Assembly (NCBI RefSeq): GCF_016429255.1
Contig: NZ_JAELUG010000001.1
Coordinates: 205,091 to 269,090 of the forward strand
Direction: 5' to 3'
DNA length: 64,000 nt
Source: Rhizobium sp. ASV8
GTDB lineage: Bacteria > Pseudomonadota > Alphaproteobacteria > Rhizobiales > Rhizobiaceae
Shown here: piece after piece, positions 16,696 through 24,358 of the stretch
How positions within the stretch are numbered: the stretch's first letter is position 1
Layout: every line of letters begins with the position of its first letter
Program-made: the position numbers and the translations under genes
Notes under the pieces: generated by a model
Seen by the model: the letters and a program-made list of their open reading frames with translations, nothing else
Told to the model about the DNA's origin: nothing
Database searches by the model: none

Positions 16696-17841
16696 ATGGC
16701 TAAGACACCCACCCCATCGCACGCAACGGACCTGCGATACGAACTCGCTCCCGATGCGCAGGCACGACAGGCGATGGATGAGACCTTCGCCGCATACAGG
16801 CAGATGATGACGCTGCTGGCAGAGATCGTTCCGGACAGAGCCGGTGCGAACCTCGTCAGGCTGCATGACCTCGCCTATGAGACTATCCGCGAACGCACCG
16901 CCTTGCCCGCGCGCCTCGTGACGCTCGGTCTGCGGGATTTTGCGGCCAGCAGAGGTGAGCTGACGGCCACGAACCGCCTGCCGCTCGATGAAAAACTCTT
17001 TGCCATCAAGGGTCCGTCGGACCTGACAATCTCGACGGTGCGCGGCCGCTTTGCCGTGCCCTTCGATGTGGCCGGTTATTTCAAGGGCTGGGAAAGCGTC
17101 TTTCCCGCCTATTTGATCGCCGATGACGGCCGCTACGAGATTCACATCGGCGTAACGCCCAACTCCCCCCGAACGGAGGAAAACATCATGACGAATGAAG
17201 GCATTCTTTCCCGCATGGGACGGCTGATCGCCGGCCTCGCCAACACCGCCATTGACAAGGTGGAAGGCGCGAACAAGATCGCAGTCATCGAGCAGGCGCT
17301 ACGGGAGATCGATGCAGCCGCAGACGATGCCCGCACCGATCTGGGTAAGGCGCGCGCAGAGGAATATCGCATCCAGAGCCGCCGCACGGAAATCGTCGAT
17401 GACCTAGCAGTCCTCGACGAGAAGATCCGGCTTGCCGTCTCCGCCGACCGCGATGACCTCGCCAAAGCCGGTGTTGCCCGCCAGATCGATCTCGAAGCGC
17501 AGATCGCGGCGCTCGACAGGGCGCTCGCGGATGCGCACGAGCAGATTGACGAGGGTCAGAAGGCGCTGCAAGCCATTCTCGCCACACGCCGCGAGGCAGA
17601 GGCACGGCTTATCGACTTCAAGCGCAGCGTGGCCCGGCACACACCTGAGGAAACGACGGGTGGAAATCCGCGGCCGACGCCGGCAGCCGGCGCCGCTCGC
17701 GCCGCATCCGCCGTCTCTCGCTTGACGGGAGTGCCGTCGGGGGAACCCGCCACCAGCGCCGAGCTCGATGAGCTCGACCGCCTGCACCGGGAGCAGGCCA
17801 TCGAAGCACGCCTTGCCCGCTTCAAGGCCAACGGCCAGTAA
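16696..17841 (+). CDS. PspA/IM30 family protein with in-frame TnpB-like N-terminal region
   Basis: The open frame gives 381 residues from the ATG at 16696. From residue 165 (ATG at 17188) it is a PspA/IM30 coiled-coil protein (ILSRMGRLIAGLANTAIDKVEG, then long helices to residue 330), which binds and protects the inner membrane. Residues 1-164 resemble the N-terminal part of IS605/IS1341 TnpB transposases: YELAPDAQARQAMDETFAAYR, LHDLAYETIRE, ISTVRGRFAVPF, YEIHIGV. A strong GGAGGAAAACATC precedes 17188, so PspA alone may be made from there. The TnpB RuvC nuclease part is missing. Downstream genes for YqiJ and flotillin are three bases away or overlapping, so this heads a membrane-stress operon. 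The PspA part is certain; the TnpB relationship is pattern recognition. Confidence 0.8.
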   Translation: MAKTPTPSHATDLRYELAPDAQARQAMDETFAAYRQMMTLLAEIVPDRAGANLVRLHDLAYETIRERTALPARLVTLGLRDFAASRGELTATNRLPLDEKLFAIKGPSDLTISTVRGRFAVPFDVAGYFKGWESVFPAYLIADDGRYEIHIGVTPNSPRTEENIMTNEGILSRMGRLIAGLANTAIDKVEGANKIAVIEQALREIDAAADDARTDLGKARAEEYRIQSRRTEIVDDLAVLDEKIRLAVSADRDDLAKAGVARQIDLEAQIAALDRALADAHEQIDEGQKALQAILATRREAEARLIDFKRSVARHTPEETTGGNPRPTPAAGAARAASAVSRLTGVPSGEPATSAELDELDRLHREQAIEARLARFKANGQ

Positions 17842-17844
17842 ACG

Positions 17845-18498
17845 ATGCACCTGTTTCTCGCACCCGAATGTGCGCCTTTTGCCATCGCGGCAATGATCCT
17901 GATCGGACTGACCGTTGTCGAAATCCTGTCGATGCTGCTCGGCTTCTCGCTGAGCGAACTCATCGGCAAGCCGCATTTCGAAGGCCATGACGGCGTGATC
18001 GCCGGCTTGCTCTCCTGGATCAATATAGGCGGCGTGCCGCTTTTGATCCTGATCATGCTGGTGCTCGGCATCTTCGCCGTGACGGGGTTCGCCATCCAGA
18101 CAGTTGCCGACATGATGTGGACGCCACTGCCAGCGATCATCGCCGCACCGCCGGCCCTGCTCGTCACGATACCCCTCGTCCGGGGTTCGACACGCACGAT
18201 CGCCAGGATCGTGCCGCGCGACGAGACCTACGCCGTCGATACCGTCGATTTCGTCGGCCGAACCGGCACGGTTTCCATCGGCCCTCTGGATCAAGGCCTG
18301 CCCGGCCGCGTCAGCGTCAAGGATGCGTACGGCAACTGGCATCAGCTGCGCGCCAGCGCCGCCAAGGGTGAAAACCCCTTACCGATCGGCGCCAAAGTTC
18401 TGCTTGTCGACCGCAAGGCCGACATCTTCATCGCAGTTTCCGCCCCTTCGGACCTCGTCGGTTCCGATGACCAATCCTCTACGGAGCAACATTCATGA
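17845..18498 (+). CDS. yqiJ: YqiJ-type OB-fold membrane protein
   Basis: A 217-residue protein with three hydrophobic segments (about residues 12-38, 50-80 and 92-112) followed by an OB-fold soluble domain (about 145-205; RTGTVSIGPLDQGLPGRVSVKDAYG, GAKVLLVDRKADIFIAV). This matches the YqiJ/NfeD-like partners of bacterial flotillins. It sits three bases after the PspA gene and its stop overlaps the flotillin start, the normal YqiJ-YqiK pairing. It probably anchors or organises the flotillin assembly in the inner membrane. Confidence 0.85.
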   Translation: MHLFLAPECAPFAIAAMILIGLTVVEILSMLLGFSLSELIGKPHFEGHDGVIAGLLSWINIGGVPLLILIMLVLGIFAVTGFAIQTVADMMWTPLPAIIAAPPALLVTIPLVRGSTRTIARIVPRDETYAVDTVDFVGRTGTVSIGPLDQGLPGRVSVKDAYGNWHQLRASAAKGENPLPIGAKVLLVDRKADIFIAVSAPSDLVGSDDQSSTEQHS

Positions 18499-20213
18499 TT
18501 GGCCTTTACGACCTTATTCTCCCCGCGGGCATCGGCCTCGTCCTCATCCTCGGGATCGGCTTTGTCCTTGCCTCGCTGTATGTTCGTTCGAGCCGGGATG
18601 AAGCTTACGTCCGAACCGGTCTTGGCGGCCAGAAAGTCGTCCTCGACGGCGGCTCCATCGTGCTGCCGATCTTCCACTCGATCGCCCGCGTCAACCTCAA
18701 AACCCTGCGTCTGGAAGTCCAGCGCGGCGAGAACGATGCGCTGATCACCAAGGACCGTATGCGCGTCGATATCGGTGCGGAATTCTACGTGCGCGTCAAG
18801 CCGGATAGCTCCTCGATCGCGCTTGCCGCGCAGACGCTCGGCAGCCGCACCAACGATAGCGAGCAACTGCGCCAGCTGATCGAGGCGAAATTCGTCGACA
18901 GCTTGCGCTCGGTCGCAGCCACGATGAACCTCGATGCGCTGCAGGAGCAACGCATGGACTTCGTCAAGGCGGTGCAGGATGCGGTCGGTTCCGACCTGCA
19001 GTCCAACGGTCTCGAACTGGAATCCGTATCTCTGACGCGCCTCGACCAGACCGATATCAAGCACTTCAATGCCAACAACTTCTTCGATGCCCACGGTCTT
19101 GCCGCGCTGACCCGCGTCACGGAAGCTCGCAAGAAGGAGCGTAACGAAGTGGTTCGCGATACCGAAGTCGCGATCGCACAAAAGGACCTTGAAGCTCGCC
19201 AACAGTCCCTCACCATCGAGCGGACGAAGCGCGAAGCCGAGCTGAACCAGCAGCGCGACATTGCCAACAAGTCTGCAGCAACCCGCGCTGAAACCGCACA
19301 GCAGGAGCAGGCAGCCAAGCGCGCGGAAGAAGAAGCCCGCATTGCTGCAGAGCAGGCCATCGCCGAACGCGAAGCCACGGCCAAACAGGTCCGCGAATCC
19401 GCCAACATCGACTCGACCCGCGCCGTGCAGCAGCGTGAGACGGAAGCCCGCCGCGACAACCAGATCGTCGCGCAGGAAAGCGCCATCGCGGTTGCAAACA
19501 AGAGTCGTGAGGAATCGGAAGCCAAGGCGAAGGCCGAAGCCGCACGCGCCCTCGCCATCGCTGCGGAAGAAAAGGTCGGCACCGCCAAGGCCGTTGAGAT
19601 CGCAGAACGTGAAAGACAGATCGCCGTGATCGACGCCCAAAAGCGCGCTCAAACCCAGGCAACCGCCGTCACGATTGCGGCAGAAGCGGAAAAGCAGGCC
19701 GCCATCGACCAGGCGGATGCCATCAAGACGCTGGCAACCGCCGAAGCCGATGCCGCGATCATCAAGGCCAAGGGCATTCTCGAAAACGGTAAGGCGACGG
19801 CCGAAAGCGAAGCCCTGCTCAACGAGGCCCGCAACAAGCTCAGCCCCGCCATTATCGAGTTCGAGATCACCCGCGAGCGCATCCGCATCGTGCCCGCCGC
19901 TCTTGCCGAAGCGGTCAAGCCGATCGAGAAGATCTCGGATATCCGTATCTTCGACACCGGCGGCATGCTCGGCCGCAACGGCAACGGCGCCGCTGGCGGC
20001 AGTGGCGTTGGCCTTGGCGAAGGTCTGGCCGGCCAGCTTCTCTCCTATCAGGCCAACAAACCCATCCTCGACCGCCTGCTCAAAGAAGCCGGTTTCGACG
20101 GCGACAATGCCATCTCGGCACTGCTCGGCAAGCTCGACGGCAAATCTGCTGCGGCCGCACCGGAAGAAGAATACTACGAGGAAGAGGCAGACGACGCGAG
20201 CAAGCCTGCCTGA
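18495..20213 (+). CDS. yqiK: YqiK-type flotillin family protein
   Basis: A 572-residue flotillin. One N-terminal membrane segment (residues 8-28, LPAGIGLVLILGIGFVLASLY) is followed by an SPFH/band 7 domain (about 35-220) and a long Ala/Glu/Lys-rich coiled coil (about 220-460), then a Gly-rich linker and an acidic tail (EEEYYEEEADD). Flotillins oligomerise to form ordered membrane microdomains. The ATG overlaps the yqiJ stop (ATGA), and PspA lies upstream, so all three likely act on membrane integrity. A terminator follows at 20237. Confidence 0.92.
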   Translation: MIGLYDLILPAGIGLVLILGIGFVLASLYVRSSRDEAYVRTGLGGQKVVLDGGSIVLPIFHSIARVNLKTLRLEVQRGENDALITKDRMRVDIGAEFYVRVKPDSSSIALAAQTLGSRTNDSEQLRQLIEAKFVDSLRSVAATMNLDALQEQRMDFVKAVQDAVGSDLQSNGLELESVSLTRLDQTDIKHFNANNFFDAHGLAALTRVTEARKKERNEVVRDTEVAIAQKDLEARQQSLTIERTKREAELNQQRDIANKSAATRAETAQQEQAAKRAEEEARIAAEQAIAEREATAKQVRESANIDSTRAVQQRETEARRDNQIVAQESAIAVANKSREESEAKAKAEAARALAIAAEEKVGTAKAVEIAERERQIAVIDAQKRAQTQATAVTIAAEAEKQAAIDQADAIKTLATAEADAAIIKAKGILENGKATAESEALLNEARNKLSPAIIEFEITRERIRIVPAALAEAVKPIEKISDIRIFDTGGMLGRNGNGAAGGSGVGLGEGLAGQLLSYQANKPILDRLLKEAGFDGDNAISALLGKLDGKSAAAAPEEEYYEEEADDASKPA

Positions 20214-20236
20214 CGTCCGCCAGTAATCGACAAAAT

Positions 20237-20270
20237 AAAACCCCGGAATCCGCAGGGATTCCGGGGTTTT
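20237..20270. terminator. Bidirectional Rho-independent terminator
   Basis: AAAACCCCGGAATCC and GGATTCCGGGGTTTT form a perfect 15-base-pair stem with a four-base loop, with A and T tracts on the two sides. It separates the convergent flotillin operon and the sycA-crcB-olsC group. Confidence 0.9.
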
Positions 20271-20293
20271 GTTGAATTAAGCAGCCAATGAAA

Positions 20294-21139
20294 TCAGGGC
20301 TTCGGGCGGTTTCTGAACGCCTCTGCTTCGGCGTAGAACTTCTTTTCCCATTCCTTGTGATTGTCGAGGCCTTCCTTGATGAAGGGCGTGAAGATCGCCA
20401 GGTTCATCAGCGCCCAGTTCACGAAGCGAGCCGGGAATTTCAGCGGCTTGACGAAATCGACGAAGAGCACGACGCGGGTCTTGTCCGAATGGTTCCAGGC
20501 TTCATGCTCATAGGCGTCGTCGAAAATCAGCGCCTTGCCTTCCTGCCAATGGCAAATCTGCTTGTCGACACGGATGGCAAGCTTATCGTTCGGCTCCGGC
20601 ACGATGAGGCCGAGATGCAGGCGTAGCACACCATTATAGGGGCCGCGATGCGCGGGAAGATGCTTGCCCGGCTCGAAAATCGAGAACATCGCCGTCGTCA
20701 GGCCAGGGATCTTCTGCACGGCAGCCCAGGTATTGGGGCACGCCTTGATGTTCTGCTCGGACTTCACGCCGAAACCAAGAAGGAAGAACGTCTTCCAGCG
20801 CGTGTCGGTCGAGATGGTCTTCACATCGGTCGAGATATCCTGGAAAGTCGGCAGCTCGCTCTGGCGCAGCAGCACCTTCTCAAGCTCGGCGCGGATCGCA
20901 GGATAATCCTTCTCGATCTCGGCAGCCCAAGGAAAAGTCTTGGTATCGTAAACAGGCGGATTGCCAAGCTTGGCATATTTGAGATTGAGCCCCTCGGCCC
21001 AGGCGACGATGCCCATGAAGAAGCGCGTCATGGCGCTCGCGCGCTCCATAGGCGCGATCCCGGCCGTGCCAAAAGTCTGTTCCGGAGTTCGAGATTCGTT
21101 GGAAGTGGGAGCAGGTGCGCTCAAGGGACTCTCCGTCAT
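20294..21139 (-). CDS. olsC: OlsC/LpxO-type aspartyl/asparaginyl beta-hydroxylase family lipid hydroxylase
   Basis: A 281-residue Fe(II)/2-oxoglutarate enzyme. The iron ligands are seen in AHRGPYNGVLRLHLGL and in EHEAWNHSDKTRVVLFVD, the C-terminal Arg binding 2-oxoglutarate. A hydrophobic helix near residue 35 and the amphipathic C-terminal region suit a membrane-associated lipid hydroxylase. R. tropici OlsC is of this family, hydroxylates the secondary fatty acid of ornithine lipids, and is described next to sycA; the same association here supports the name. LpxO-like lipid A hydroxylation is the alternative. I place the start at the ATG at 21139, although the open frame continues upstream. 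There is a 300-base gap before crcB. Confidence 0.85.
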   Translation of the reverse strand: MTESPLSAPAPTSNESRTPEQTFGTAGIAPMERASAMTRFFMGIVAWAEGLNLKYAKLGNPPVYDTKTFPWAAEIEKDYPAIRAELEKVLLRQSELPTFQDISTDVKTISTDTRWKTFFLLGFGVKSEQNIKACPNTWAAVQKIPGLTTAMFSIFEPGKHLPAHRGPYNGVLRLHLGLIVPEPNDKLAIRVDKQICHWQEGKALIFDDAYEHEAWNHSDKTRVVLFVDFVKPLKFPARFVNWALMNLAIFTPFIKEGLDNHKEWEKKFYAEAEAFRNRPKP

Positions 21140-21438
21140 GTCTGTCTTTAAGGGCTGTCCAGGGAGGAAATCTTCGCCAACGGAATCTGCATGCAAATCC
21201 CGAAGAGGCAACAGGCTTGAAGCTTGGGATGTCAGCCTGTCCCTTCCCGATTGACACCCGTCTCCTTGTGTTATGCGATGATCACAATAACCGATTATAT
21301 GAGTTGAATAGTCGAATTTCGCAAGAGAGTCCGTTCGCAACGAACGGTGGTTCATCCTGGGATGAATCTCCGGCGATTCTCGAGAGGGATTCACCCCAGA
21401 ATCGGCAAAAATGCGGCAAGGTCTACGACCCGCCATCA
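21140..21438 (-). other. Leader region between crcB and olsC
   Basis: 299 bases without a convincing gene. The AT-rich part near 21,270-21,330 could hold a promoter for olsC, but I see no strong -35/-10 pair. No hairpin with a T tract is visible, so read-through from crcB is possible. Confidence 0.4.
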
Positions 21439-21828
21439 CTATGCGGCTTGAGCCTGAATTATTAGCCGGACAATTGCAAGTCCCGCAATCAGCGCGCAGA
21501 TCGACAGGAAAACCGACAGAGCGACATAGGCTGCGGCCGGCATCCATTGCCCGCGTTCCCATAGCACGACGCTCTCCAGCGCAAAGGTTGAAAATGTCGT
21601 GAAACCGCCCAGAACACCTGTCGTCAGGAACAGCCGAACCTCCTGCGACACACCGCCGCGGAAGGCGAAATATTCGGTCAGCAACCCCATCACGAATGCC
21701 CCGAGCACATTGATGATCAGGGTGCCGAAAGGGAACTCGAGACCGAGCAGACGGTTGGCAACCTCATTGATACCGAGGCGGAAGGCGCCACCAAATCCCG
21801 CGCCGAGAAACACGATGAGATAGAGCAC
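21439..21828 (-). CDS. crcB: CrcB/Fluc fluoride channel
   Basis: A 129-residue four-helix membrane protein of the CrcB (Fluc) family, dual-topology fluoride channels that let cytoplasmic fluoride leave the cell. Family signatures are GAGFGGAFR near residue 9, FPFGTLIINVLGAFVMG with the conserved Asn, and TTGVLGGFTTFSTFALE with the phenylalanine box. I favour the GTG at 21828, preceded by CTGGAGATTGTC; a TTG at 21855, overlapping the end of the upstream CLC gene, is also possible. It lies downstream of a fluoride riboswitch and the CLC gene and is surely co-transcribed with them. Confidence 0.92.
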   Translation of the reverse strand: MLYLIVFLGAGFGGAFRLGINEVANRLLGLEFPFGTLIINVLGAFVMGLLTEYFAFRGGVSQEVRLFLTTGVLGGFTTFSTFALESVVLWERGQWMPAAAYVALSVFLSICALIAGLAIVRLIIQAQAA

Positions 21829-21851
21829 GACAATCTCCAGTCGTCCTTGCG

Positions 21852-23222
21852 TCAAACCTTCTCGATCTTATGGATATTTTCCCGCTGCGTCTTCAGGCTG
21901 CCATCGCGAATATGGCGCAATGGCGTATCGGCGGGAAGCCGGCCTGAGGCCGCGCTTTTTGCAATACCGAGGCGCTGCGACAGGTAGATGCTGGTATGGC
22001 CGCTGCAGATATAGGCAAGGAAGCAGGCGACGGCGAGATAGACGGTGTGTGTCGCCCCGAAGAGCTCGATGCCCATGATCATGCAGGCAAGCGGCGTATT
22101 CGTCGCACCCGCAAAGACGGCGACGAAGCCCAGTCCGGCAAAGAGATCGGCCGGGGCGCCGAGAATGGCGGCAATCGCATTGCCAAGCGCGGCACCGATG
22201 AAGAACAAGGGTGTCACCTCGCCGCCCTTGAAGCCGGCGCTCAGCGTCACGATGGTGAAGACCGCCTTCCAGAACCAGCTCCAGTAATCGACCCGGGTCG
22301 GATCGAAAAAGCCGAGGATCGTCGCATCGCCGGGGTTGAGCGACCAGACGCCAAGCCCGAGATATTGCCGCGTTCCAAGCAGATAAACGAGACCGATCAA
22401 TATGGCGCTGGCGATGACTGGCCTGAGCGGCGCGTAGGCACAGAGCCGCTTGAACGTCGCCGACGCCCTGTGCGACACCTCGCTGAAGCACCGAGCGGCC
22501 AGGCCGAAGATGATGCCAGCGATACCGACCTTGACGAGCAGCAACGCATCCAGATGGAACGTGCTGGCCGCGGTGCCTGAGAGATAGCCGATATGATATT
22601 GGATATGTTCAATGCCCCAGGCATGGCATGTCCAATCGGCCGCGATCGCCGCGGCAAGGCTGGGGATCAGCGCTTCATATTGCATTCGCCCGATCGTCAG
22701 CACTTCGAGCGCGAACACGGCGCCCGCTATCGGCGTGCCGAAGACCGCTCCGAAACCGGCTGCGATACCCGCCATCAGAAGTATGCGGATCTCGGCATGG
22801 CTGAGCCGGAAGATTTTCGCGAAGGCGCTGGCAATGCTGCCCCCAAGTTGCACGGCCGTGCCCTCGCGCCCCGCCGAGCCGCCAACCAGATGAGTCAGAA
22901 CGGTGGATACGAGAATGAAGGGTGCCATGCGCAGCGGCACGCCGCCACCCGGCTCGTGGATCTGATCGACGATCAGATTGTTGCCGCCTTCCGAGCCTCG
23001 GCCGAAGCGCTGATACACCAGCACCATGAGGAAGCCCGCAACCGGCATCAGGAAGATCAGCCAGGGATGGTCGAAGCGCGTCGCAGTCGCCTTGTCCAGG
23101 CTCCAAAGAAACGCCGCGCAGAGCGAGCCGACGACCACAGCCATCGGCACGACCAGGAGGACCCATTTGAACAGGCTGCGAAATTGCTGAAAGCGATGTT
23201 GAAAATAGGCGGATGCGGACAT
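21852..23222 (-). CDS. sycA: SycA-type CLC anion transporter, probable fluoride/proton antiporter
   Basis: A 456-residue CLC protein. The gating glutamate is Glu120 in [13 protein letters not shown]. The loop that reads GSGIP in chloride-selective CLCs here reads GGNNLI (residues 79-84), and [16 protein letters not shown] replaces the usual GGxFxP. The GNNLI-type loop is, to my knowledge, typical of fluoride/proton exchanging CLCs. The R. tropici gene sycA, known from symbiosis and acid tolerance work as a chloride-channel homologue, has the same olsC-linked setting. The start at 23222 follows GGAAGGGGCAAGCTG. A fluoride riboswitch and sigma-70 promoter lie directly upstream and crcB directly downstream, so fluoride export is the best reading of its function. 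Confidence 0.88.
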   Translation of the reverse strand: MSASAYFQHRFQQFRSLFKWVLLVVPMAVVVGSLCAAFLWSLDKATATRFDHPWLIFLMPVAGFLMVLVYQRFGRGSEGGNNLIVDQIHEPGGGVPLRMAPFILVSTVLTHLVGGSAGREGTAVQLGGSIASAFAKIFRLSHAEIRILLMAGIAAGFGAVFGTPIAGAVFALEVLTIGRMQYEALIPSLAAAIAADWTCHAWGIEHIQYHIGYLSGTAASTFHLDALLLVKVGIAGIIFGLAARCFSEVSHRASATFKRLCAYAPLRPVIASAILIGLVYLLGTRQYLGLGVWSLNPGDATILGFFDPTRVDYWSWFWKAVFTIVTLSAGFKGGEVTPLFFIGAALGNAIAAILGAPADLFAGLGFVAVFAGATNTPLACMIMGIELFGATHTVYLAVACFLAYICSGHTSIYLSQRLGIAKSAASGRLPADTPLRHIRDGSLKTQRENIHKIEKV

Positions 23223-23300
23223 CAGCTTGCCCCTTCCCCGAGGCCGCACAACGATCTCACGGGGATACTGGATGGGAAATGGGATTGGGATGATGGCAAG

Positions 23301-23351
23301 AAAAAAGACACGACTCTACTCCTTCGCCTTCTGGCGGTTTGAGTAGGAGTC
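23301..23351 (-). terminator. Attenuator hairpin of the fluoride riboswitch
   Basis: Reading the minus strand, GACTC-C-TACTC pairs with GAGTAGAGTC around an inner CGCC/GGCG stem, followed by GTGTCTTTTTTCTT. The 5' arm is the same CTCCTAC strand that closes the riboswitch aptamer, so fluoride binding and termination are mutually exclusive, as expected of a transcriptional ON switch. Confidence 0.82.
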
Positions 23352-23417
23352 ATCAGCTTCCCTGGGAAAGTCAGAGCAGCGGTTCGGCCACCATGGCCCG
23401 GCAGAAATCCATTACCG
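23343..23417 (-). ncRNA. Fluoride (crcB motif) riboswitch aptamer
   Basis: On the minus strand the leader reads CGGTA-ATGG-ATTTC-TGCCG, then AACCGC, then GCTGATGACTCCTAC. These are the conserved blocks of the fluoride riboswitch in the right order (GG..AUGG..UUC..CC, AACCGC, GCUGAUG...CCUAC). CGGTA pairs with TGCCG as the P2 stem. One small extra hairpin (GGCCA/UGGCC) sits between P2 and AACCGC. It starts about ten bases after a good promoter and precedes an attenuator, then a CLC and crcB. Confidence 0.85.
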
Positions 23418-23427
23418 TTGAGATTTC

Positions 23428-23455
23428 AATATAGAAACAGGCGCGCTGCTGTCAA
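23428..23455 (-). promoter_or_regulatory. Sigma-70 promoter of sycA-crcB
   Basis: TTGACA (23455-23450) and TATATT (23433-23428) are separated by 16 bases on the minus strand. Transcription would begin near 23421, just before the riboswitch aptamer. Confidence 0.8.
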
Positions 23456-23488
23456 CGCATCGCAAGCGAAAGCATAGGGCCGGCGTCT

Positions 23489-24316
23489 TCAAACGGCTCT
23501 GGCAATCATCTCGATCGGCGCGAGCAGACCGCCTTCGACCGAAGTGTTGACGTTGCTGCTTCGCTCGCCTGCTTTCGGACCCATCAATGTGCGGAAGCCC
23601 TGGTCACGCGCACCGCCTGCGGCGGCCTTGGCACGCGCCTCGTGCGCCAGGCGGATCGCCAGCGCGCTGCGATCCTGCTCCAGTTCGACCACGAAACCGG
23701 CCTCCTCCAGCAGACGGCGGTAGATATCGGGGCTGCGGACGAAGCTCGTCTCCGGATCCATCGCCCATGGCATTGGAAAGGGTAGCGCGCCGTCGCGCAT
23801 CTGCATGACTTCGTAGAGACCGAAACGACCGCCTGTCCTGAGGATACGTCTGACTTCCGCAAACAGCCTCGCCTTGTCCTCGATGTTCATGCCGACATGA
23901 ATGAGCGTTGCGCGGTCGAAACTGCCGTCCTCAAAAGGCAAGGCCAAGGCGCTCCCCCGCTGAAAGGACACCTGCTCCGCCAGACCACAGCGCGCCGTCA
24001 ACGAATTGGCGACCTGAACGAATTCTTCGGTAAGATCTATGCCTGAGACGACGCATCCATAGGTGTCGGCGAAATGGCGGGCAGGCCCGCCCAATCCCGA
24101 CCCGATATCGGCGAGCCTCAGACCGGCGGAAAGATCGAGATCCCTGGCAAAATCCACCGTGGCCGCATGCCGCCCCAGGTGAAACTCATCGACGCCGGCC
24201 AGATCGCGAATGCGAAGGTTGTCGACGTCCCTGCCGTTATCGGCAAGGGATTGCAGGATCGCCGTTTCCAGCGATCCGCGTGTGTAGTGGTTGGCTACTT
24301 TTTCCTCGGTAGACAT
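23489..24316 (-). CDS. Class I SAM-dependent methyltransferase
   Basis: A 275-residue methyltransferase with the Rossmann-fold SAM-binding motif LADIGSGLGGPARHFAD near residue 72, the acidic loop SGIDLTEEFV, and post-motifs ALALPFEDGSFDRATLIHVGMNIED and LRTGGRFGLYEV. The overall plan resembles UbiE-like and glycine/sarcosine or sterol-type small-molecule methyltransferases. The ATG at 24316 is preceded by GGGAG nine bases upstream. It follows thuB by 42 bases in the same direction and may be read from the thuA promoter, but a metabolic link is not evident. Confidence 0.85.
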   Translation of the reverse strand: MSTEEKVANHYTRGSLETAILQSLADNGRDVDNLRIRDLAGVDEFHLGRHAATVDFARDLDLSAGLRLADIGSGLGGPARHFADTYGCVVSGIDLTEEFVQVANSLTARCGLAEQVSFQRGSALALPFEDGSFDRATLIHVGMNIEDKARLFAEVRRILRTGGRFGLYEVMQMRDGALPFPMPWAMDPETSFVRSPDIYRRLLEEAGFVVELEQDRSALAIRLAHEARAKAAAGGARDQGFRTLMGPKAGERSSNVNTSVEGGLLAPIEMIARAV

Positions 24317-24358
24317 TGCATGCACTCCCAAGGCTGTGCCTGAAGGTGGCCTATGATA

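Noticed and set aside
20294..21562. A 422-codon reading of the hydroxylase gene with a 141-residue N-terminal extension
   Set aside because: The extension translates to low-complexity, Arg/Ser-rich sequence through an AT-rich leader; the family length and the MTESPL start fit 281 residues.
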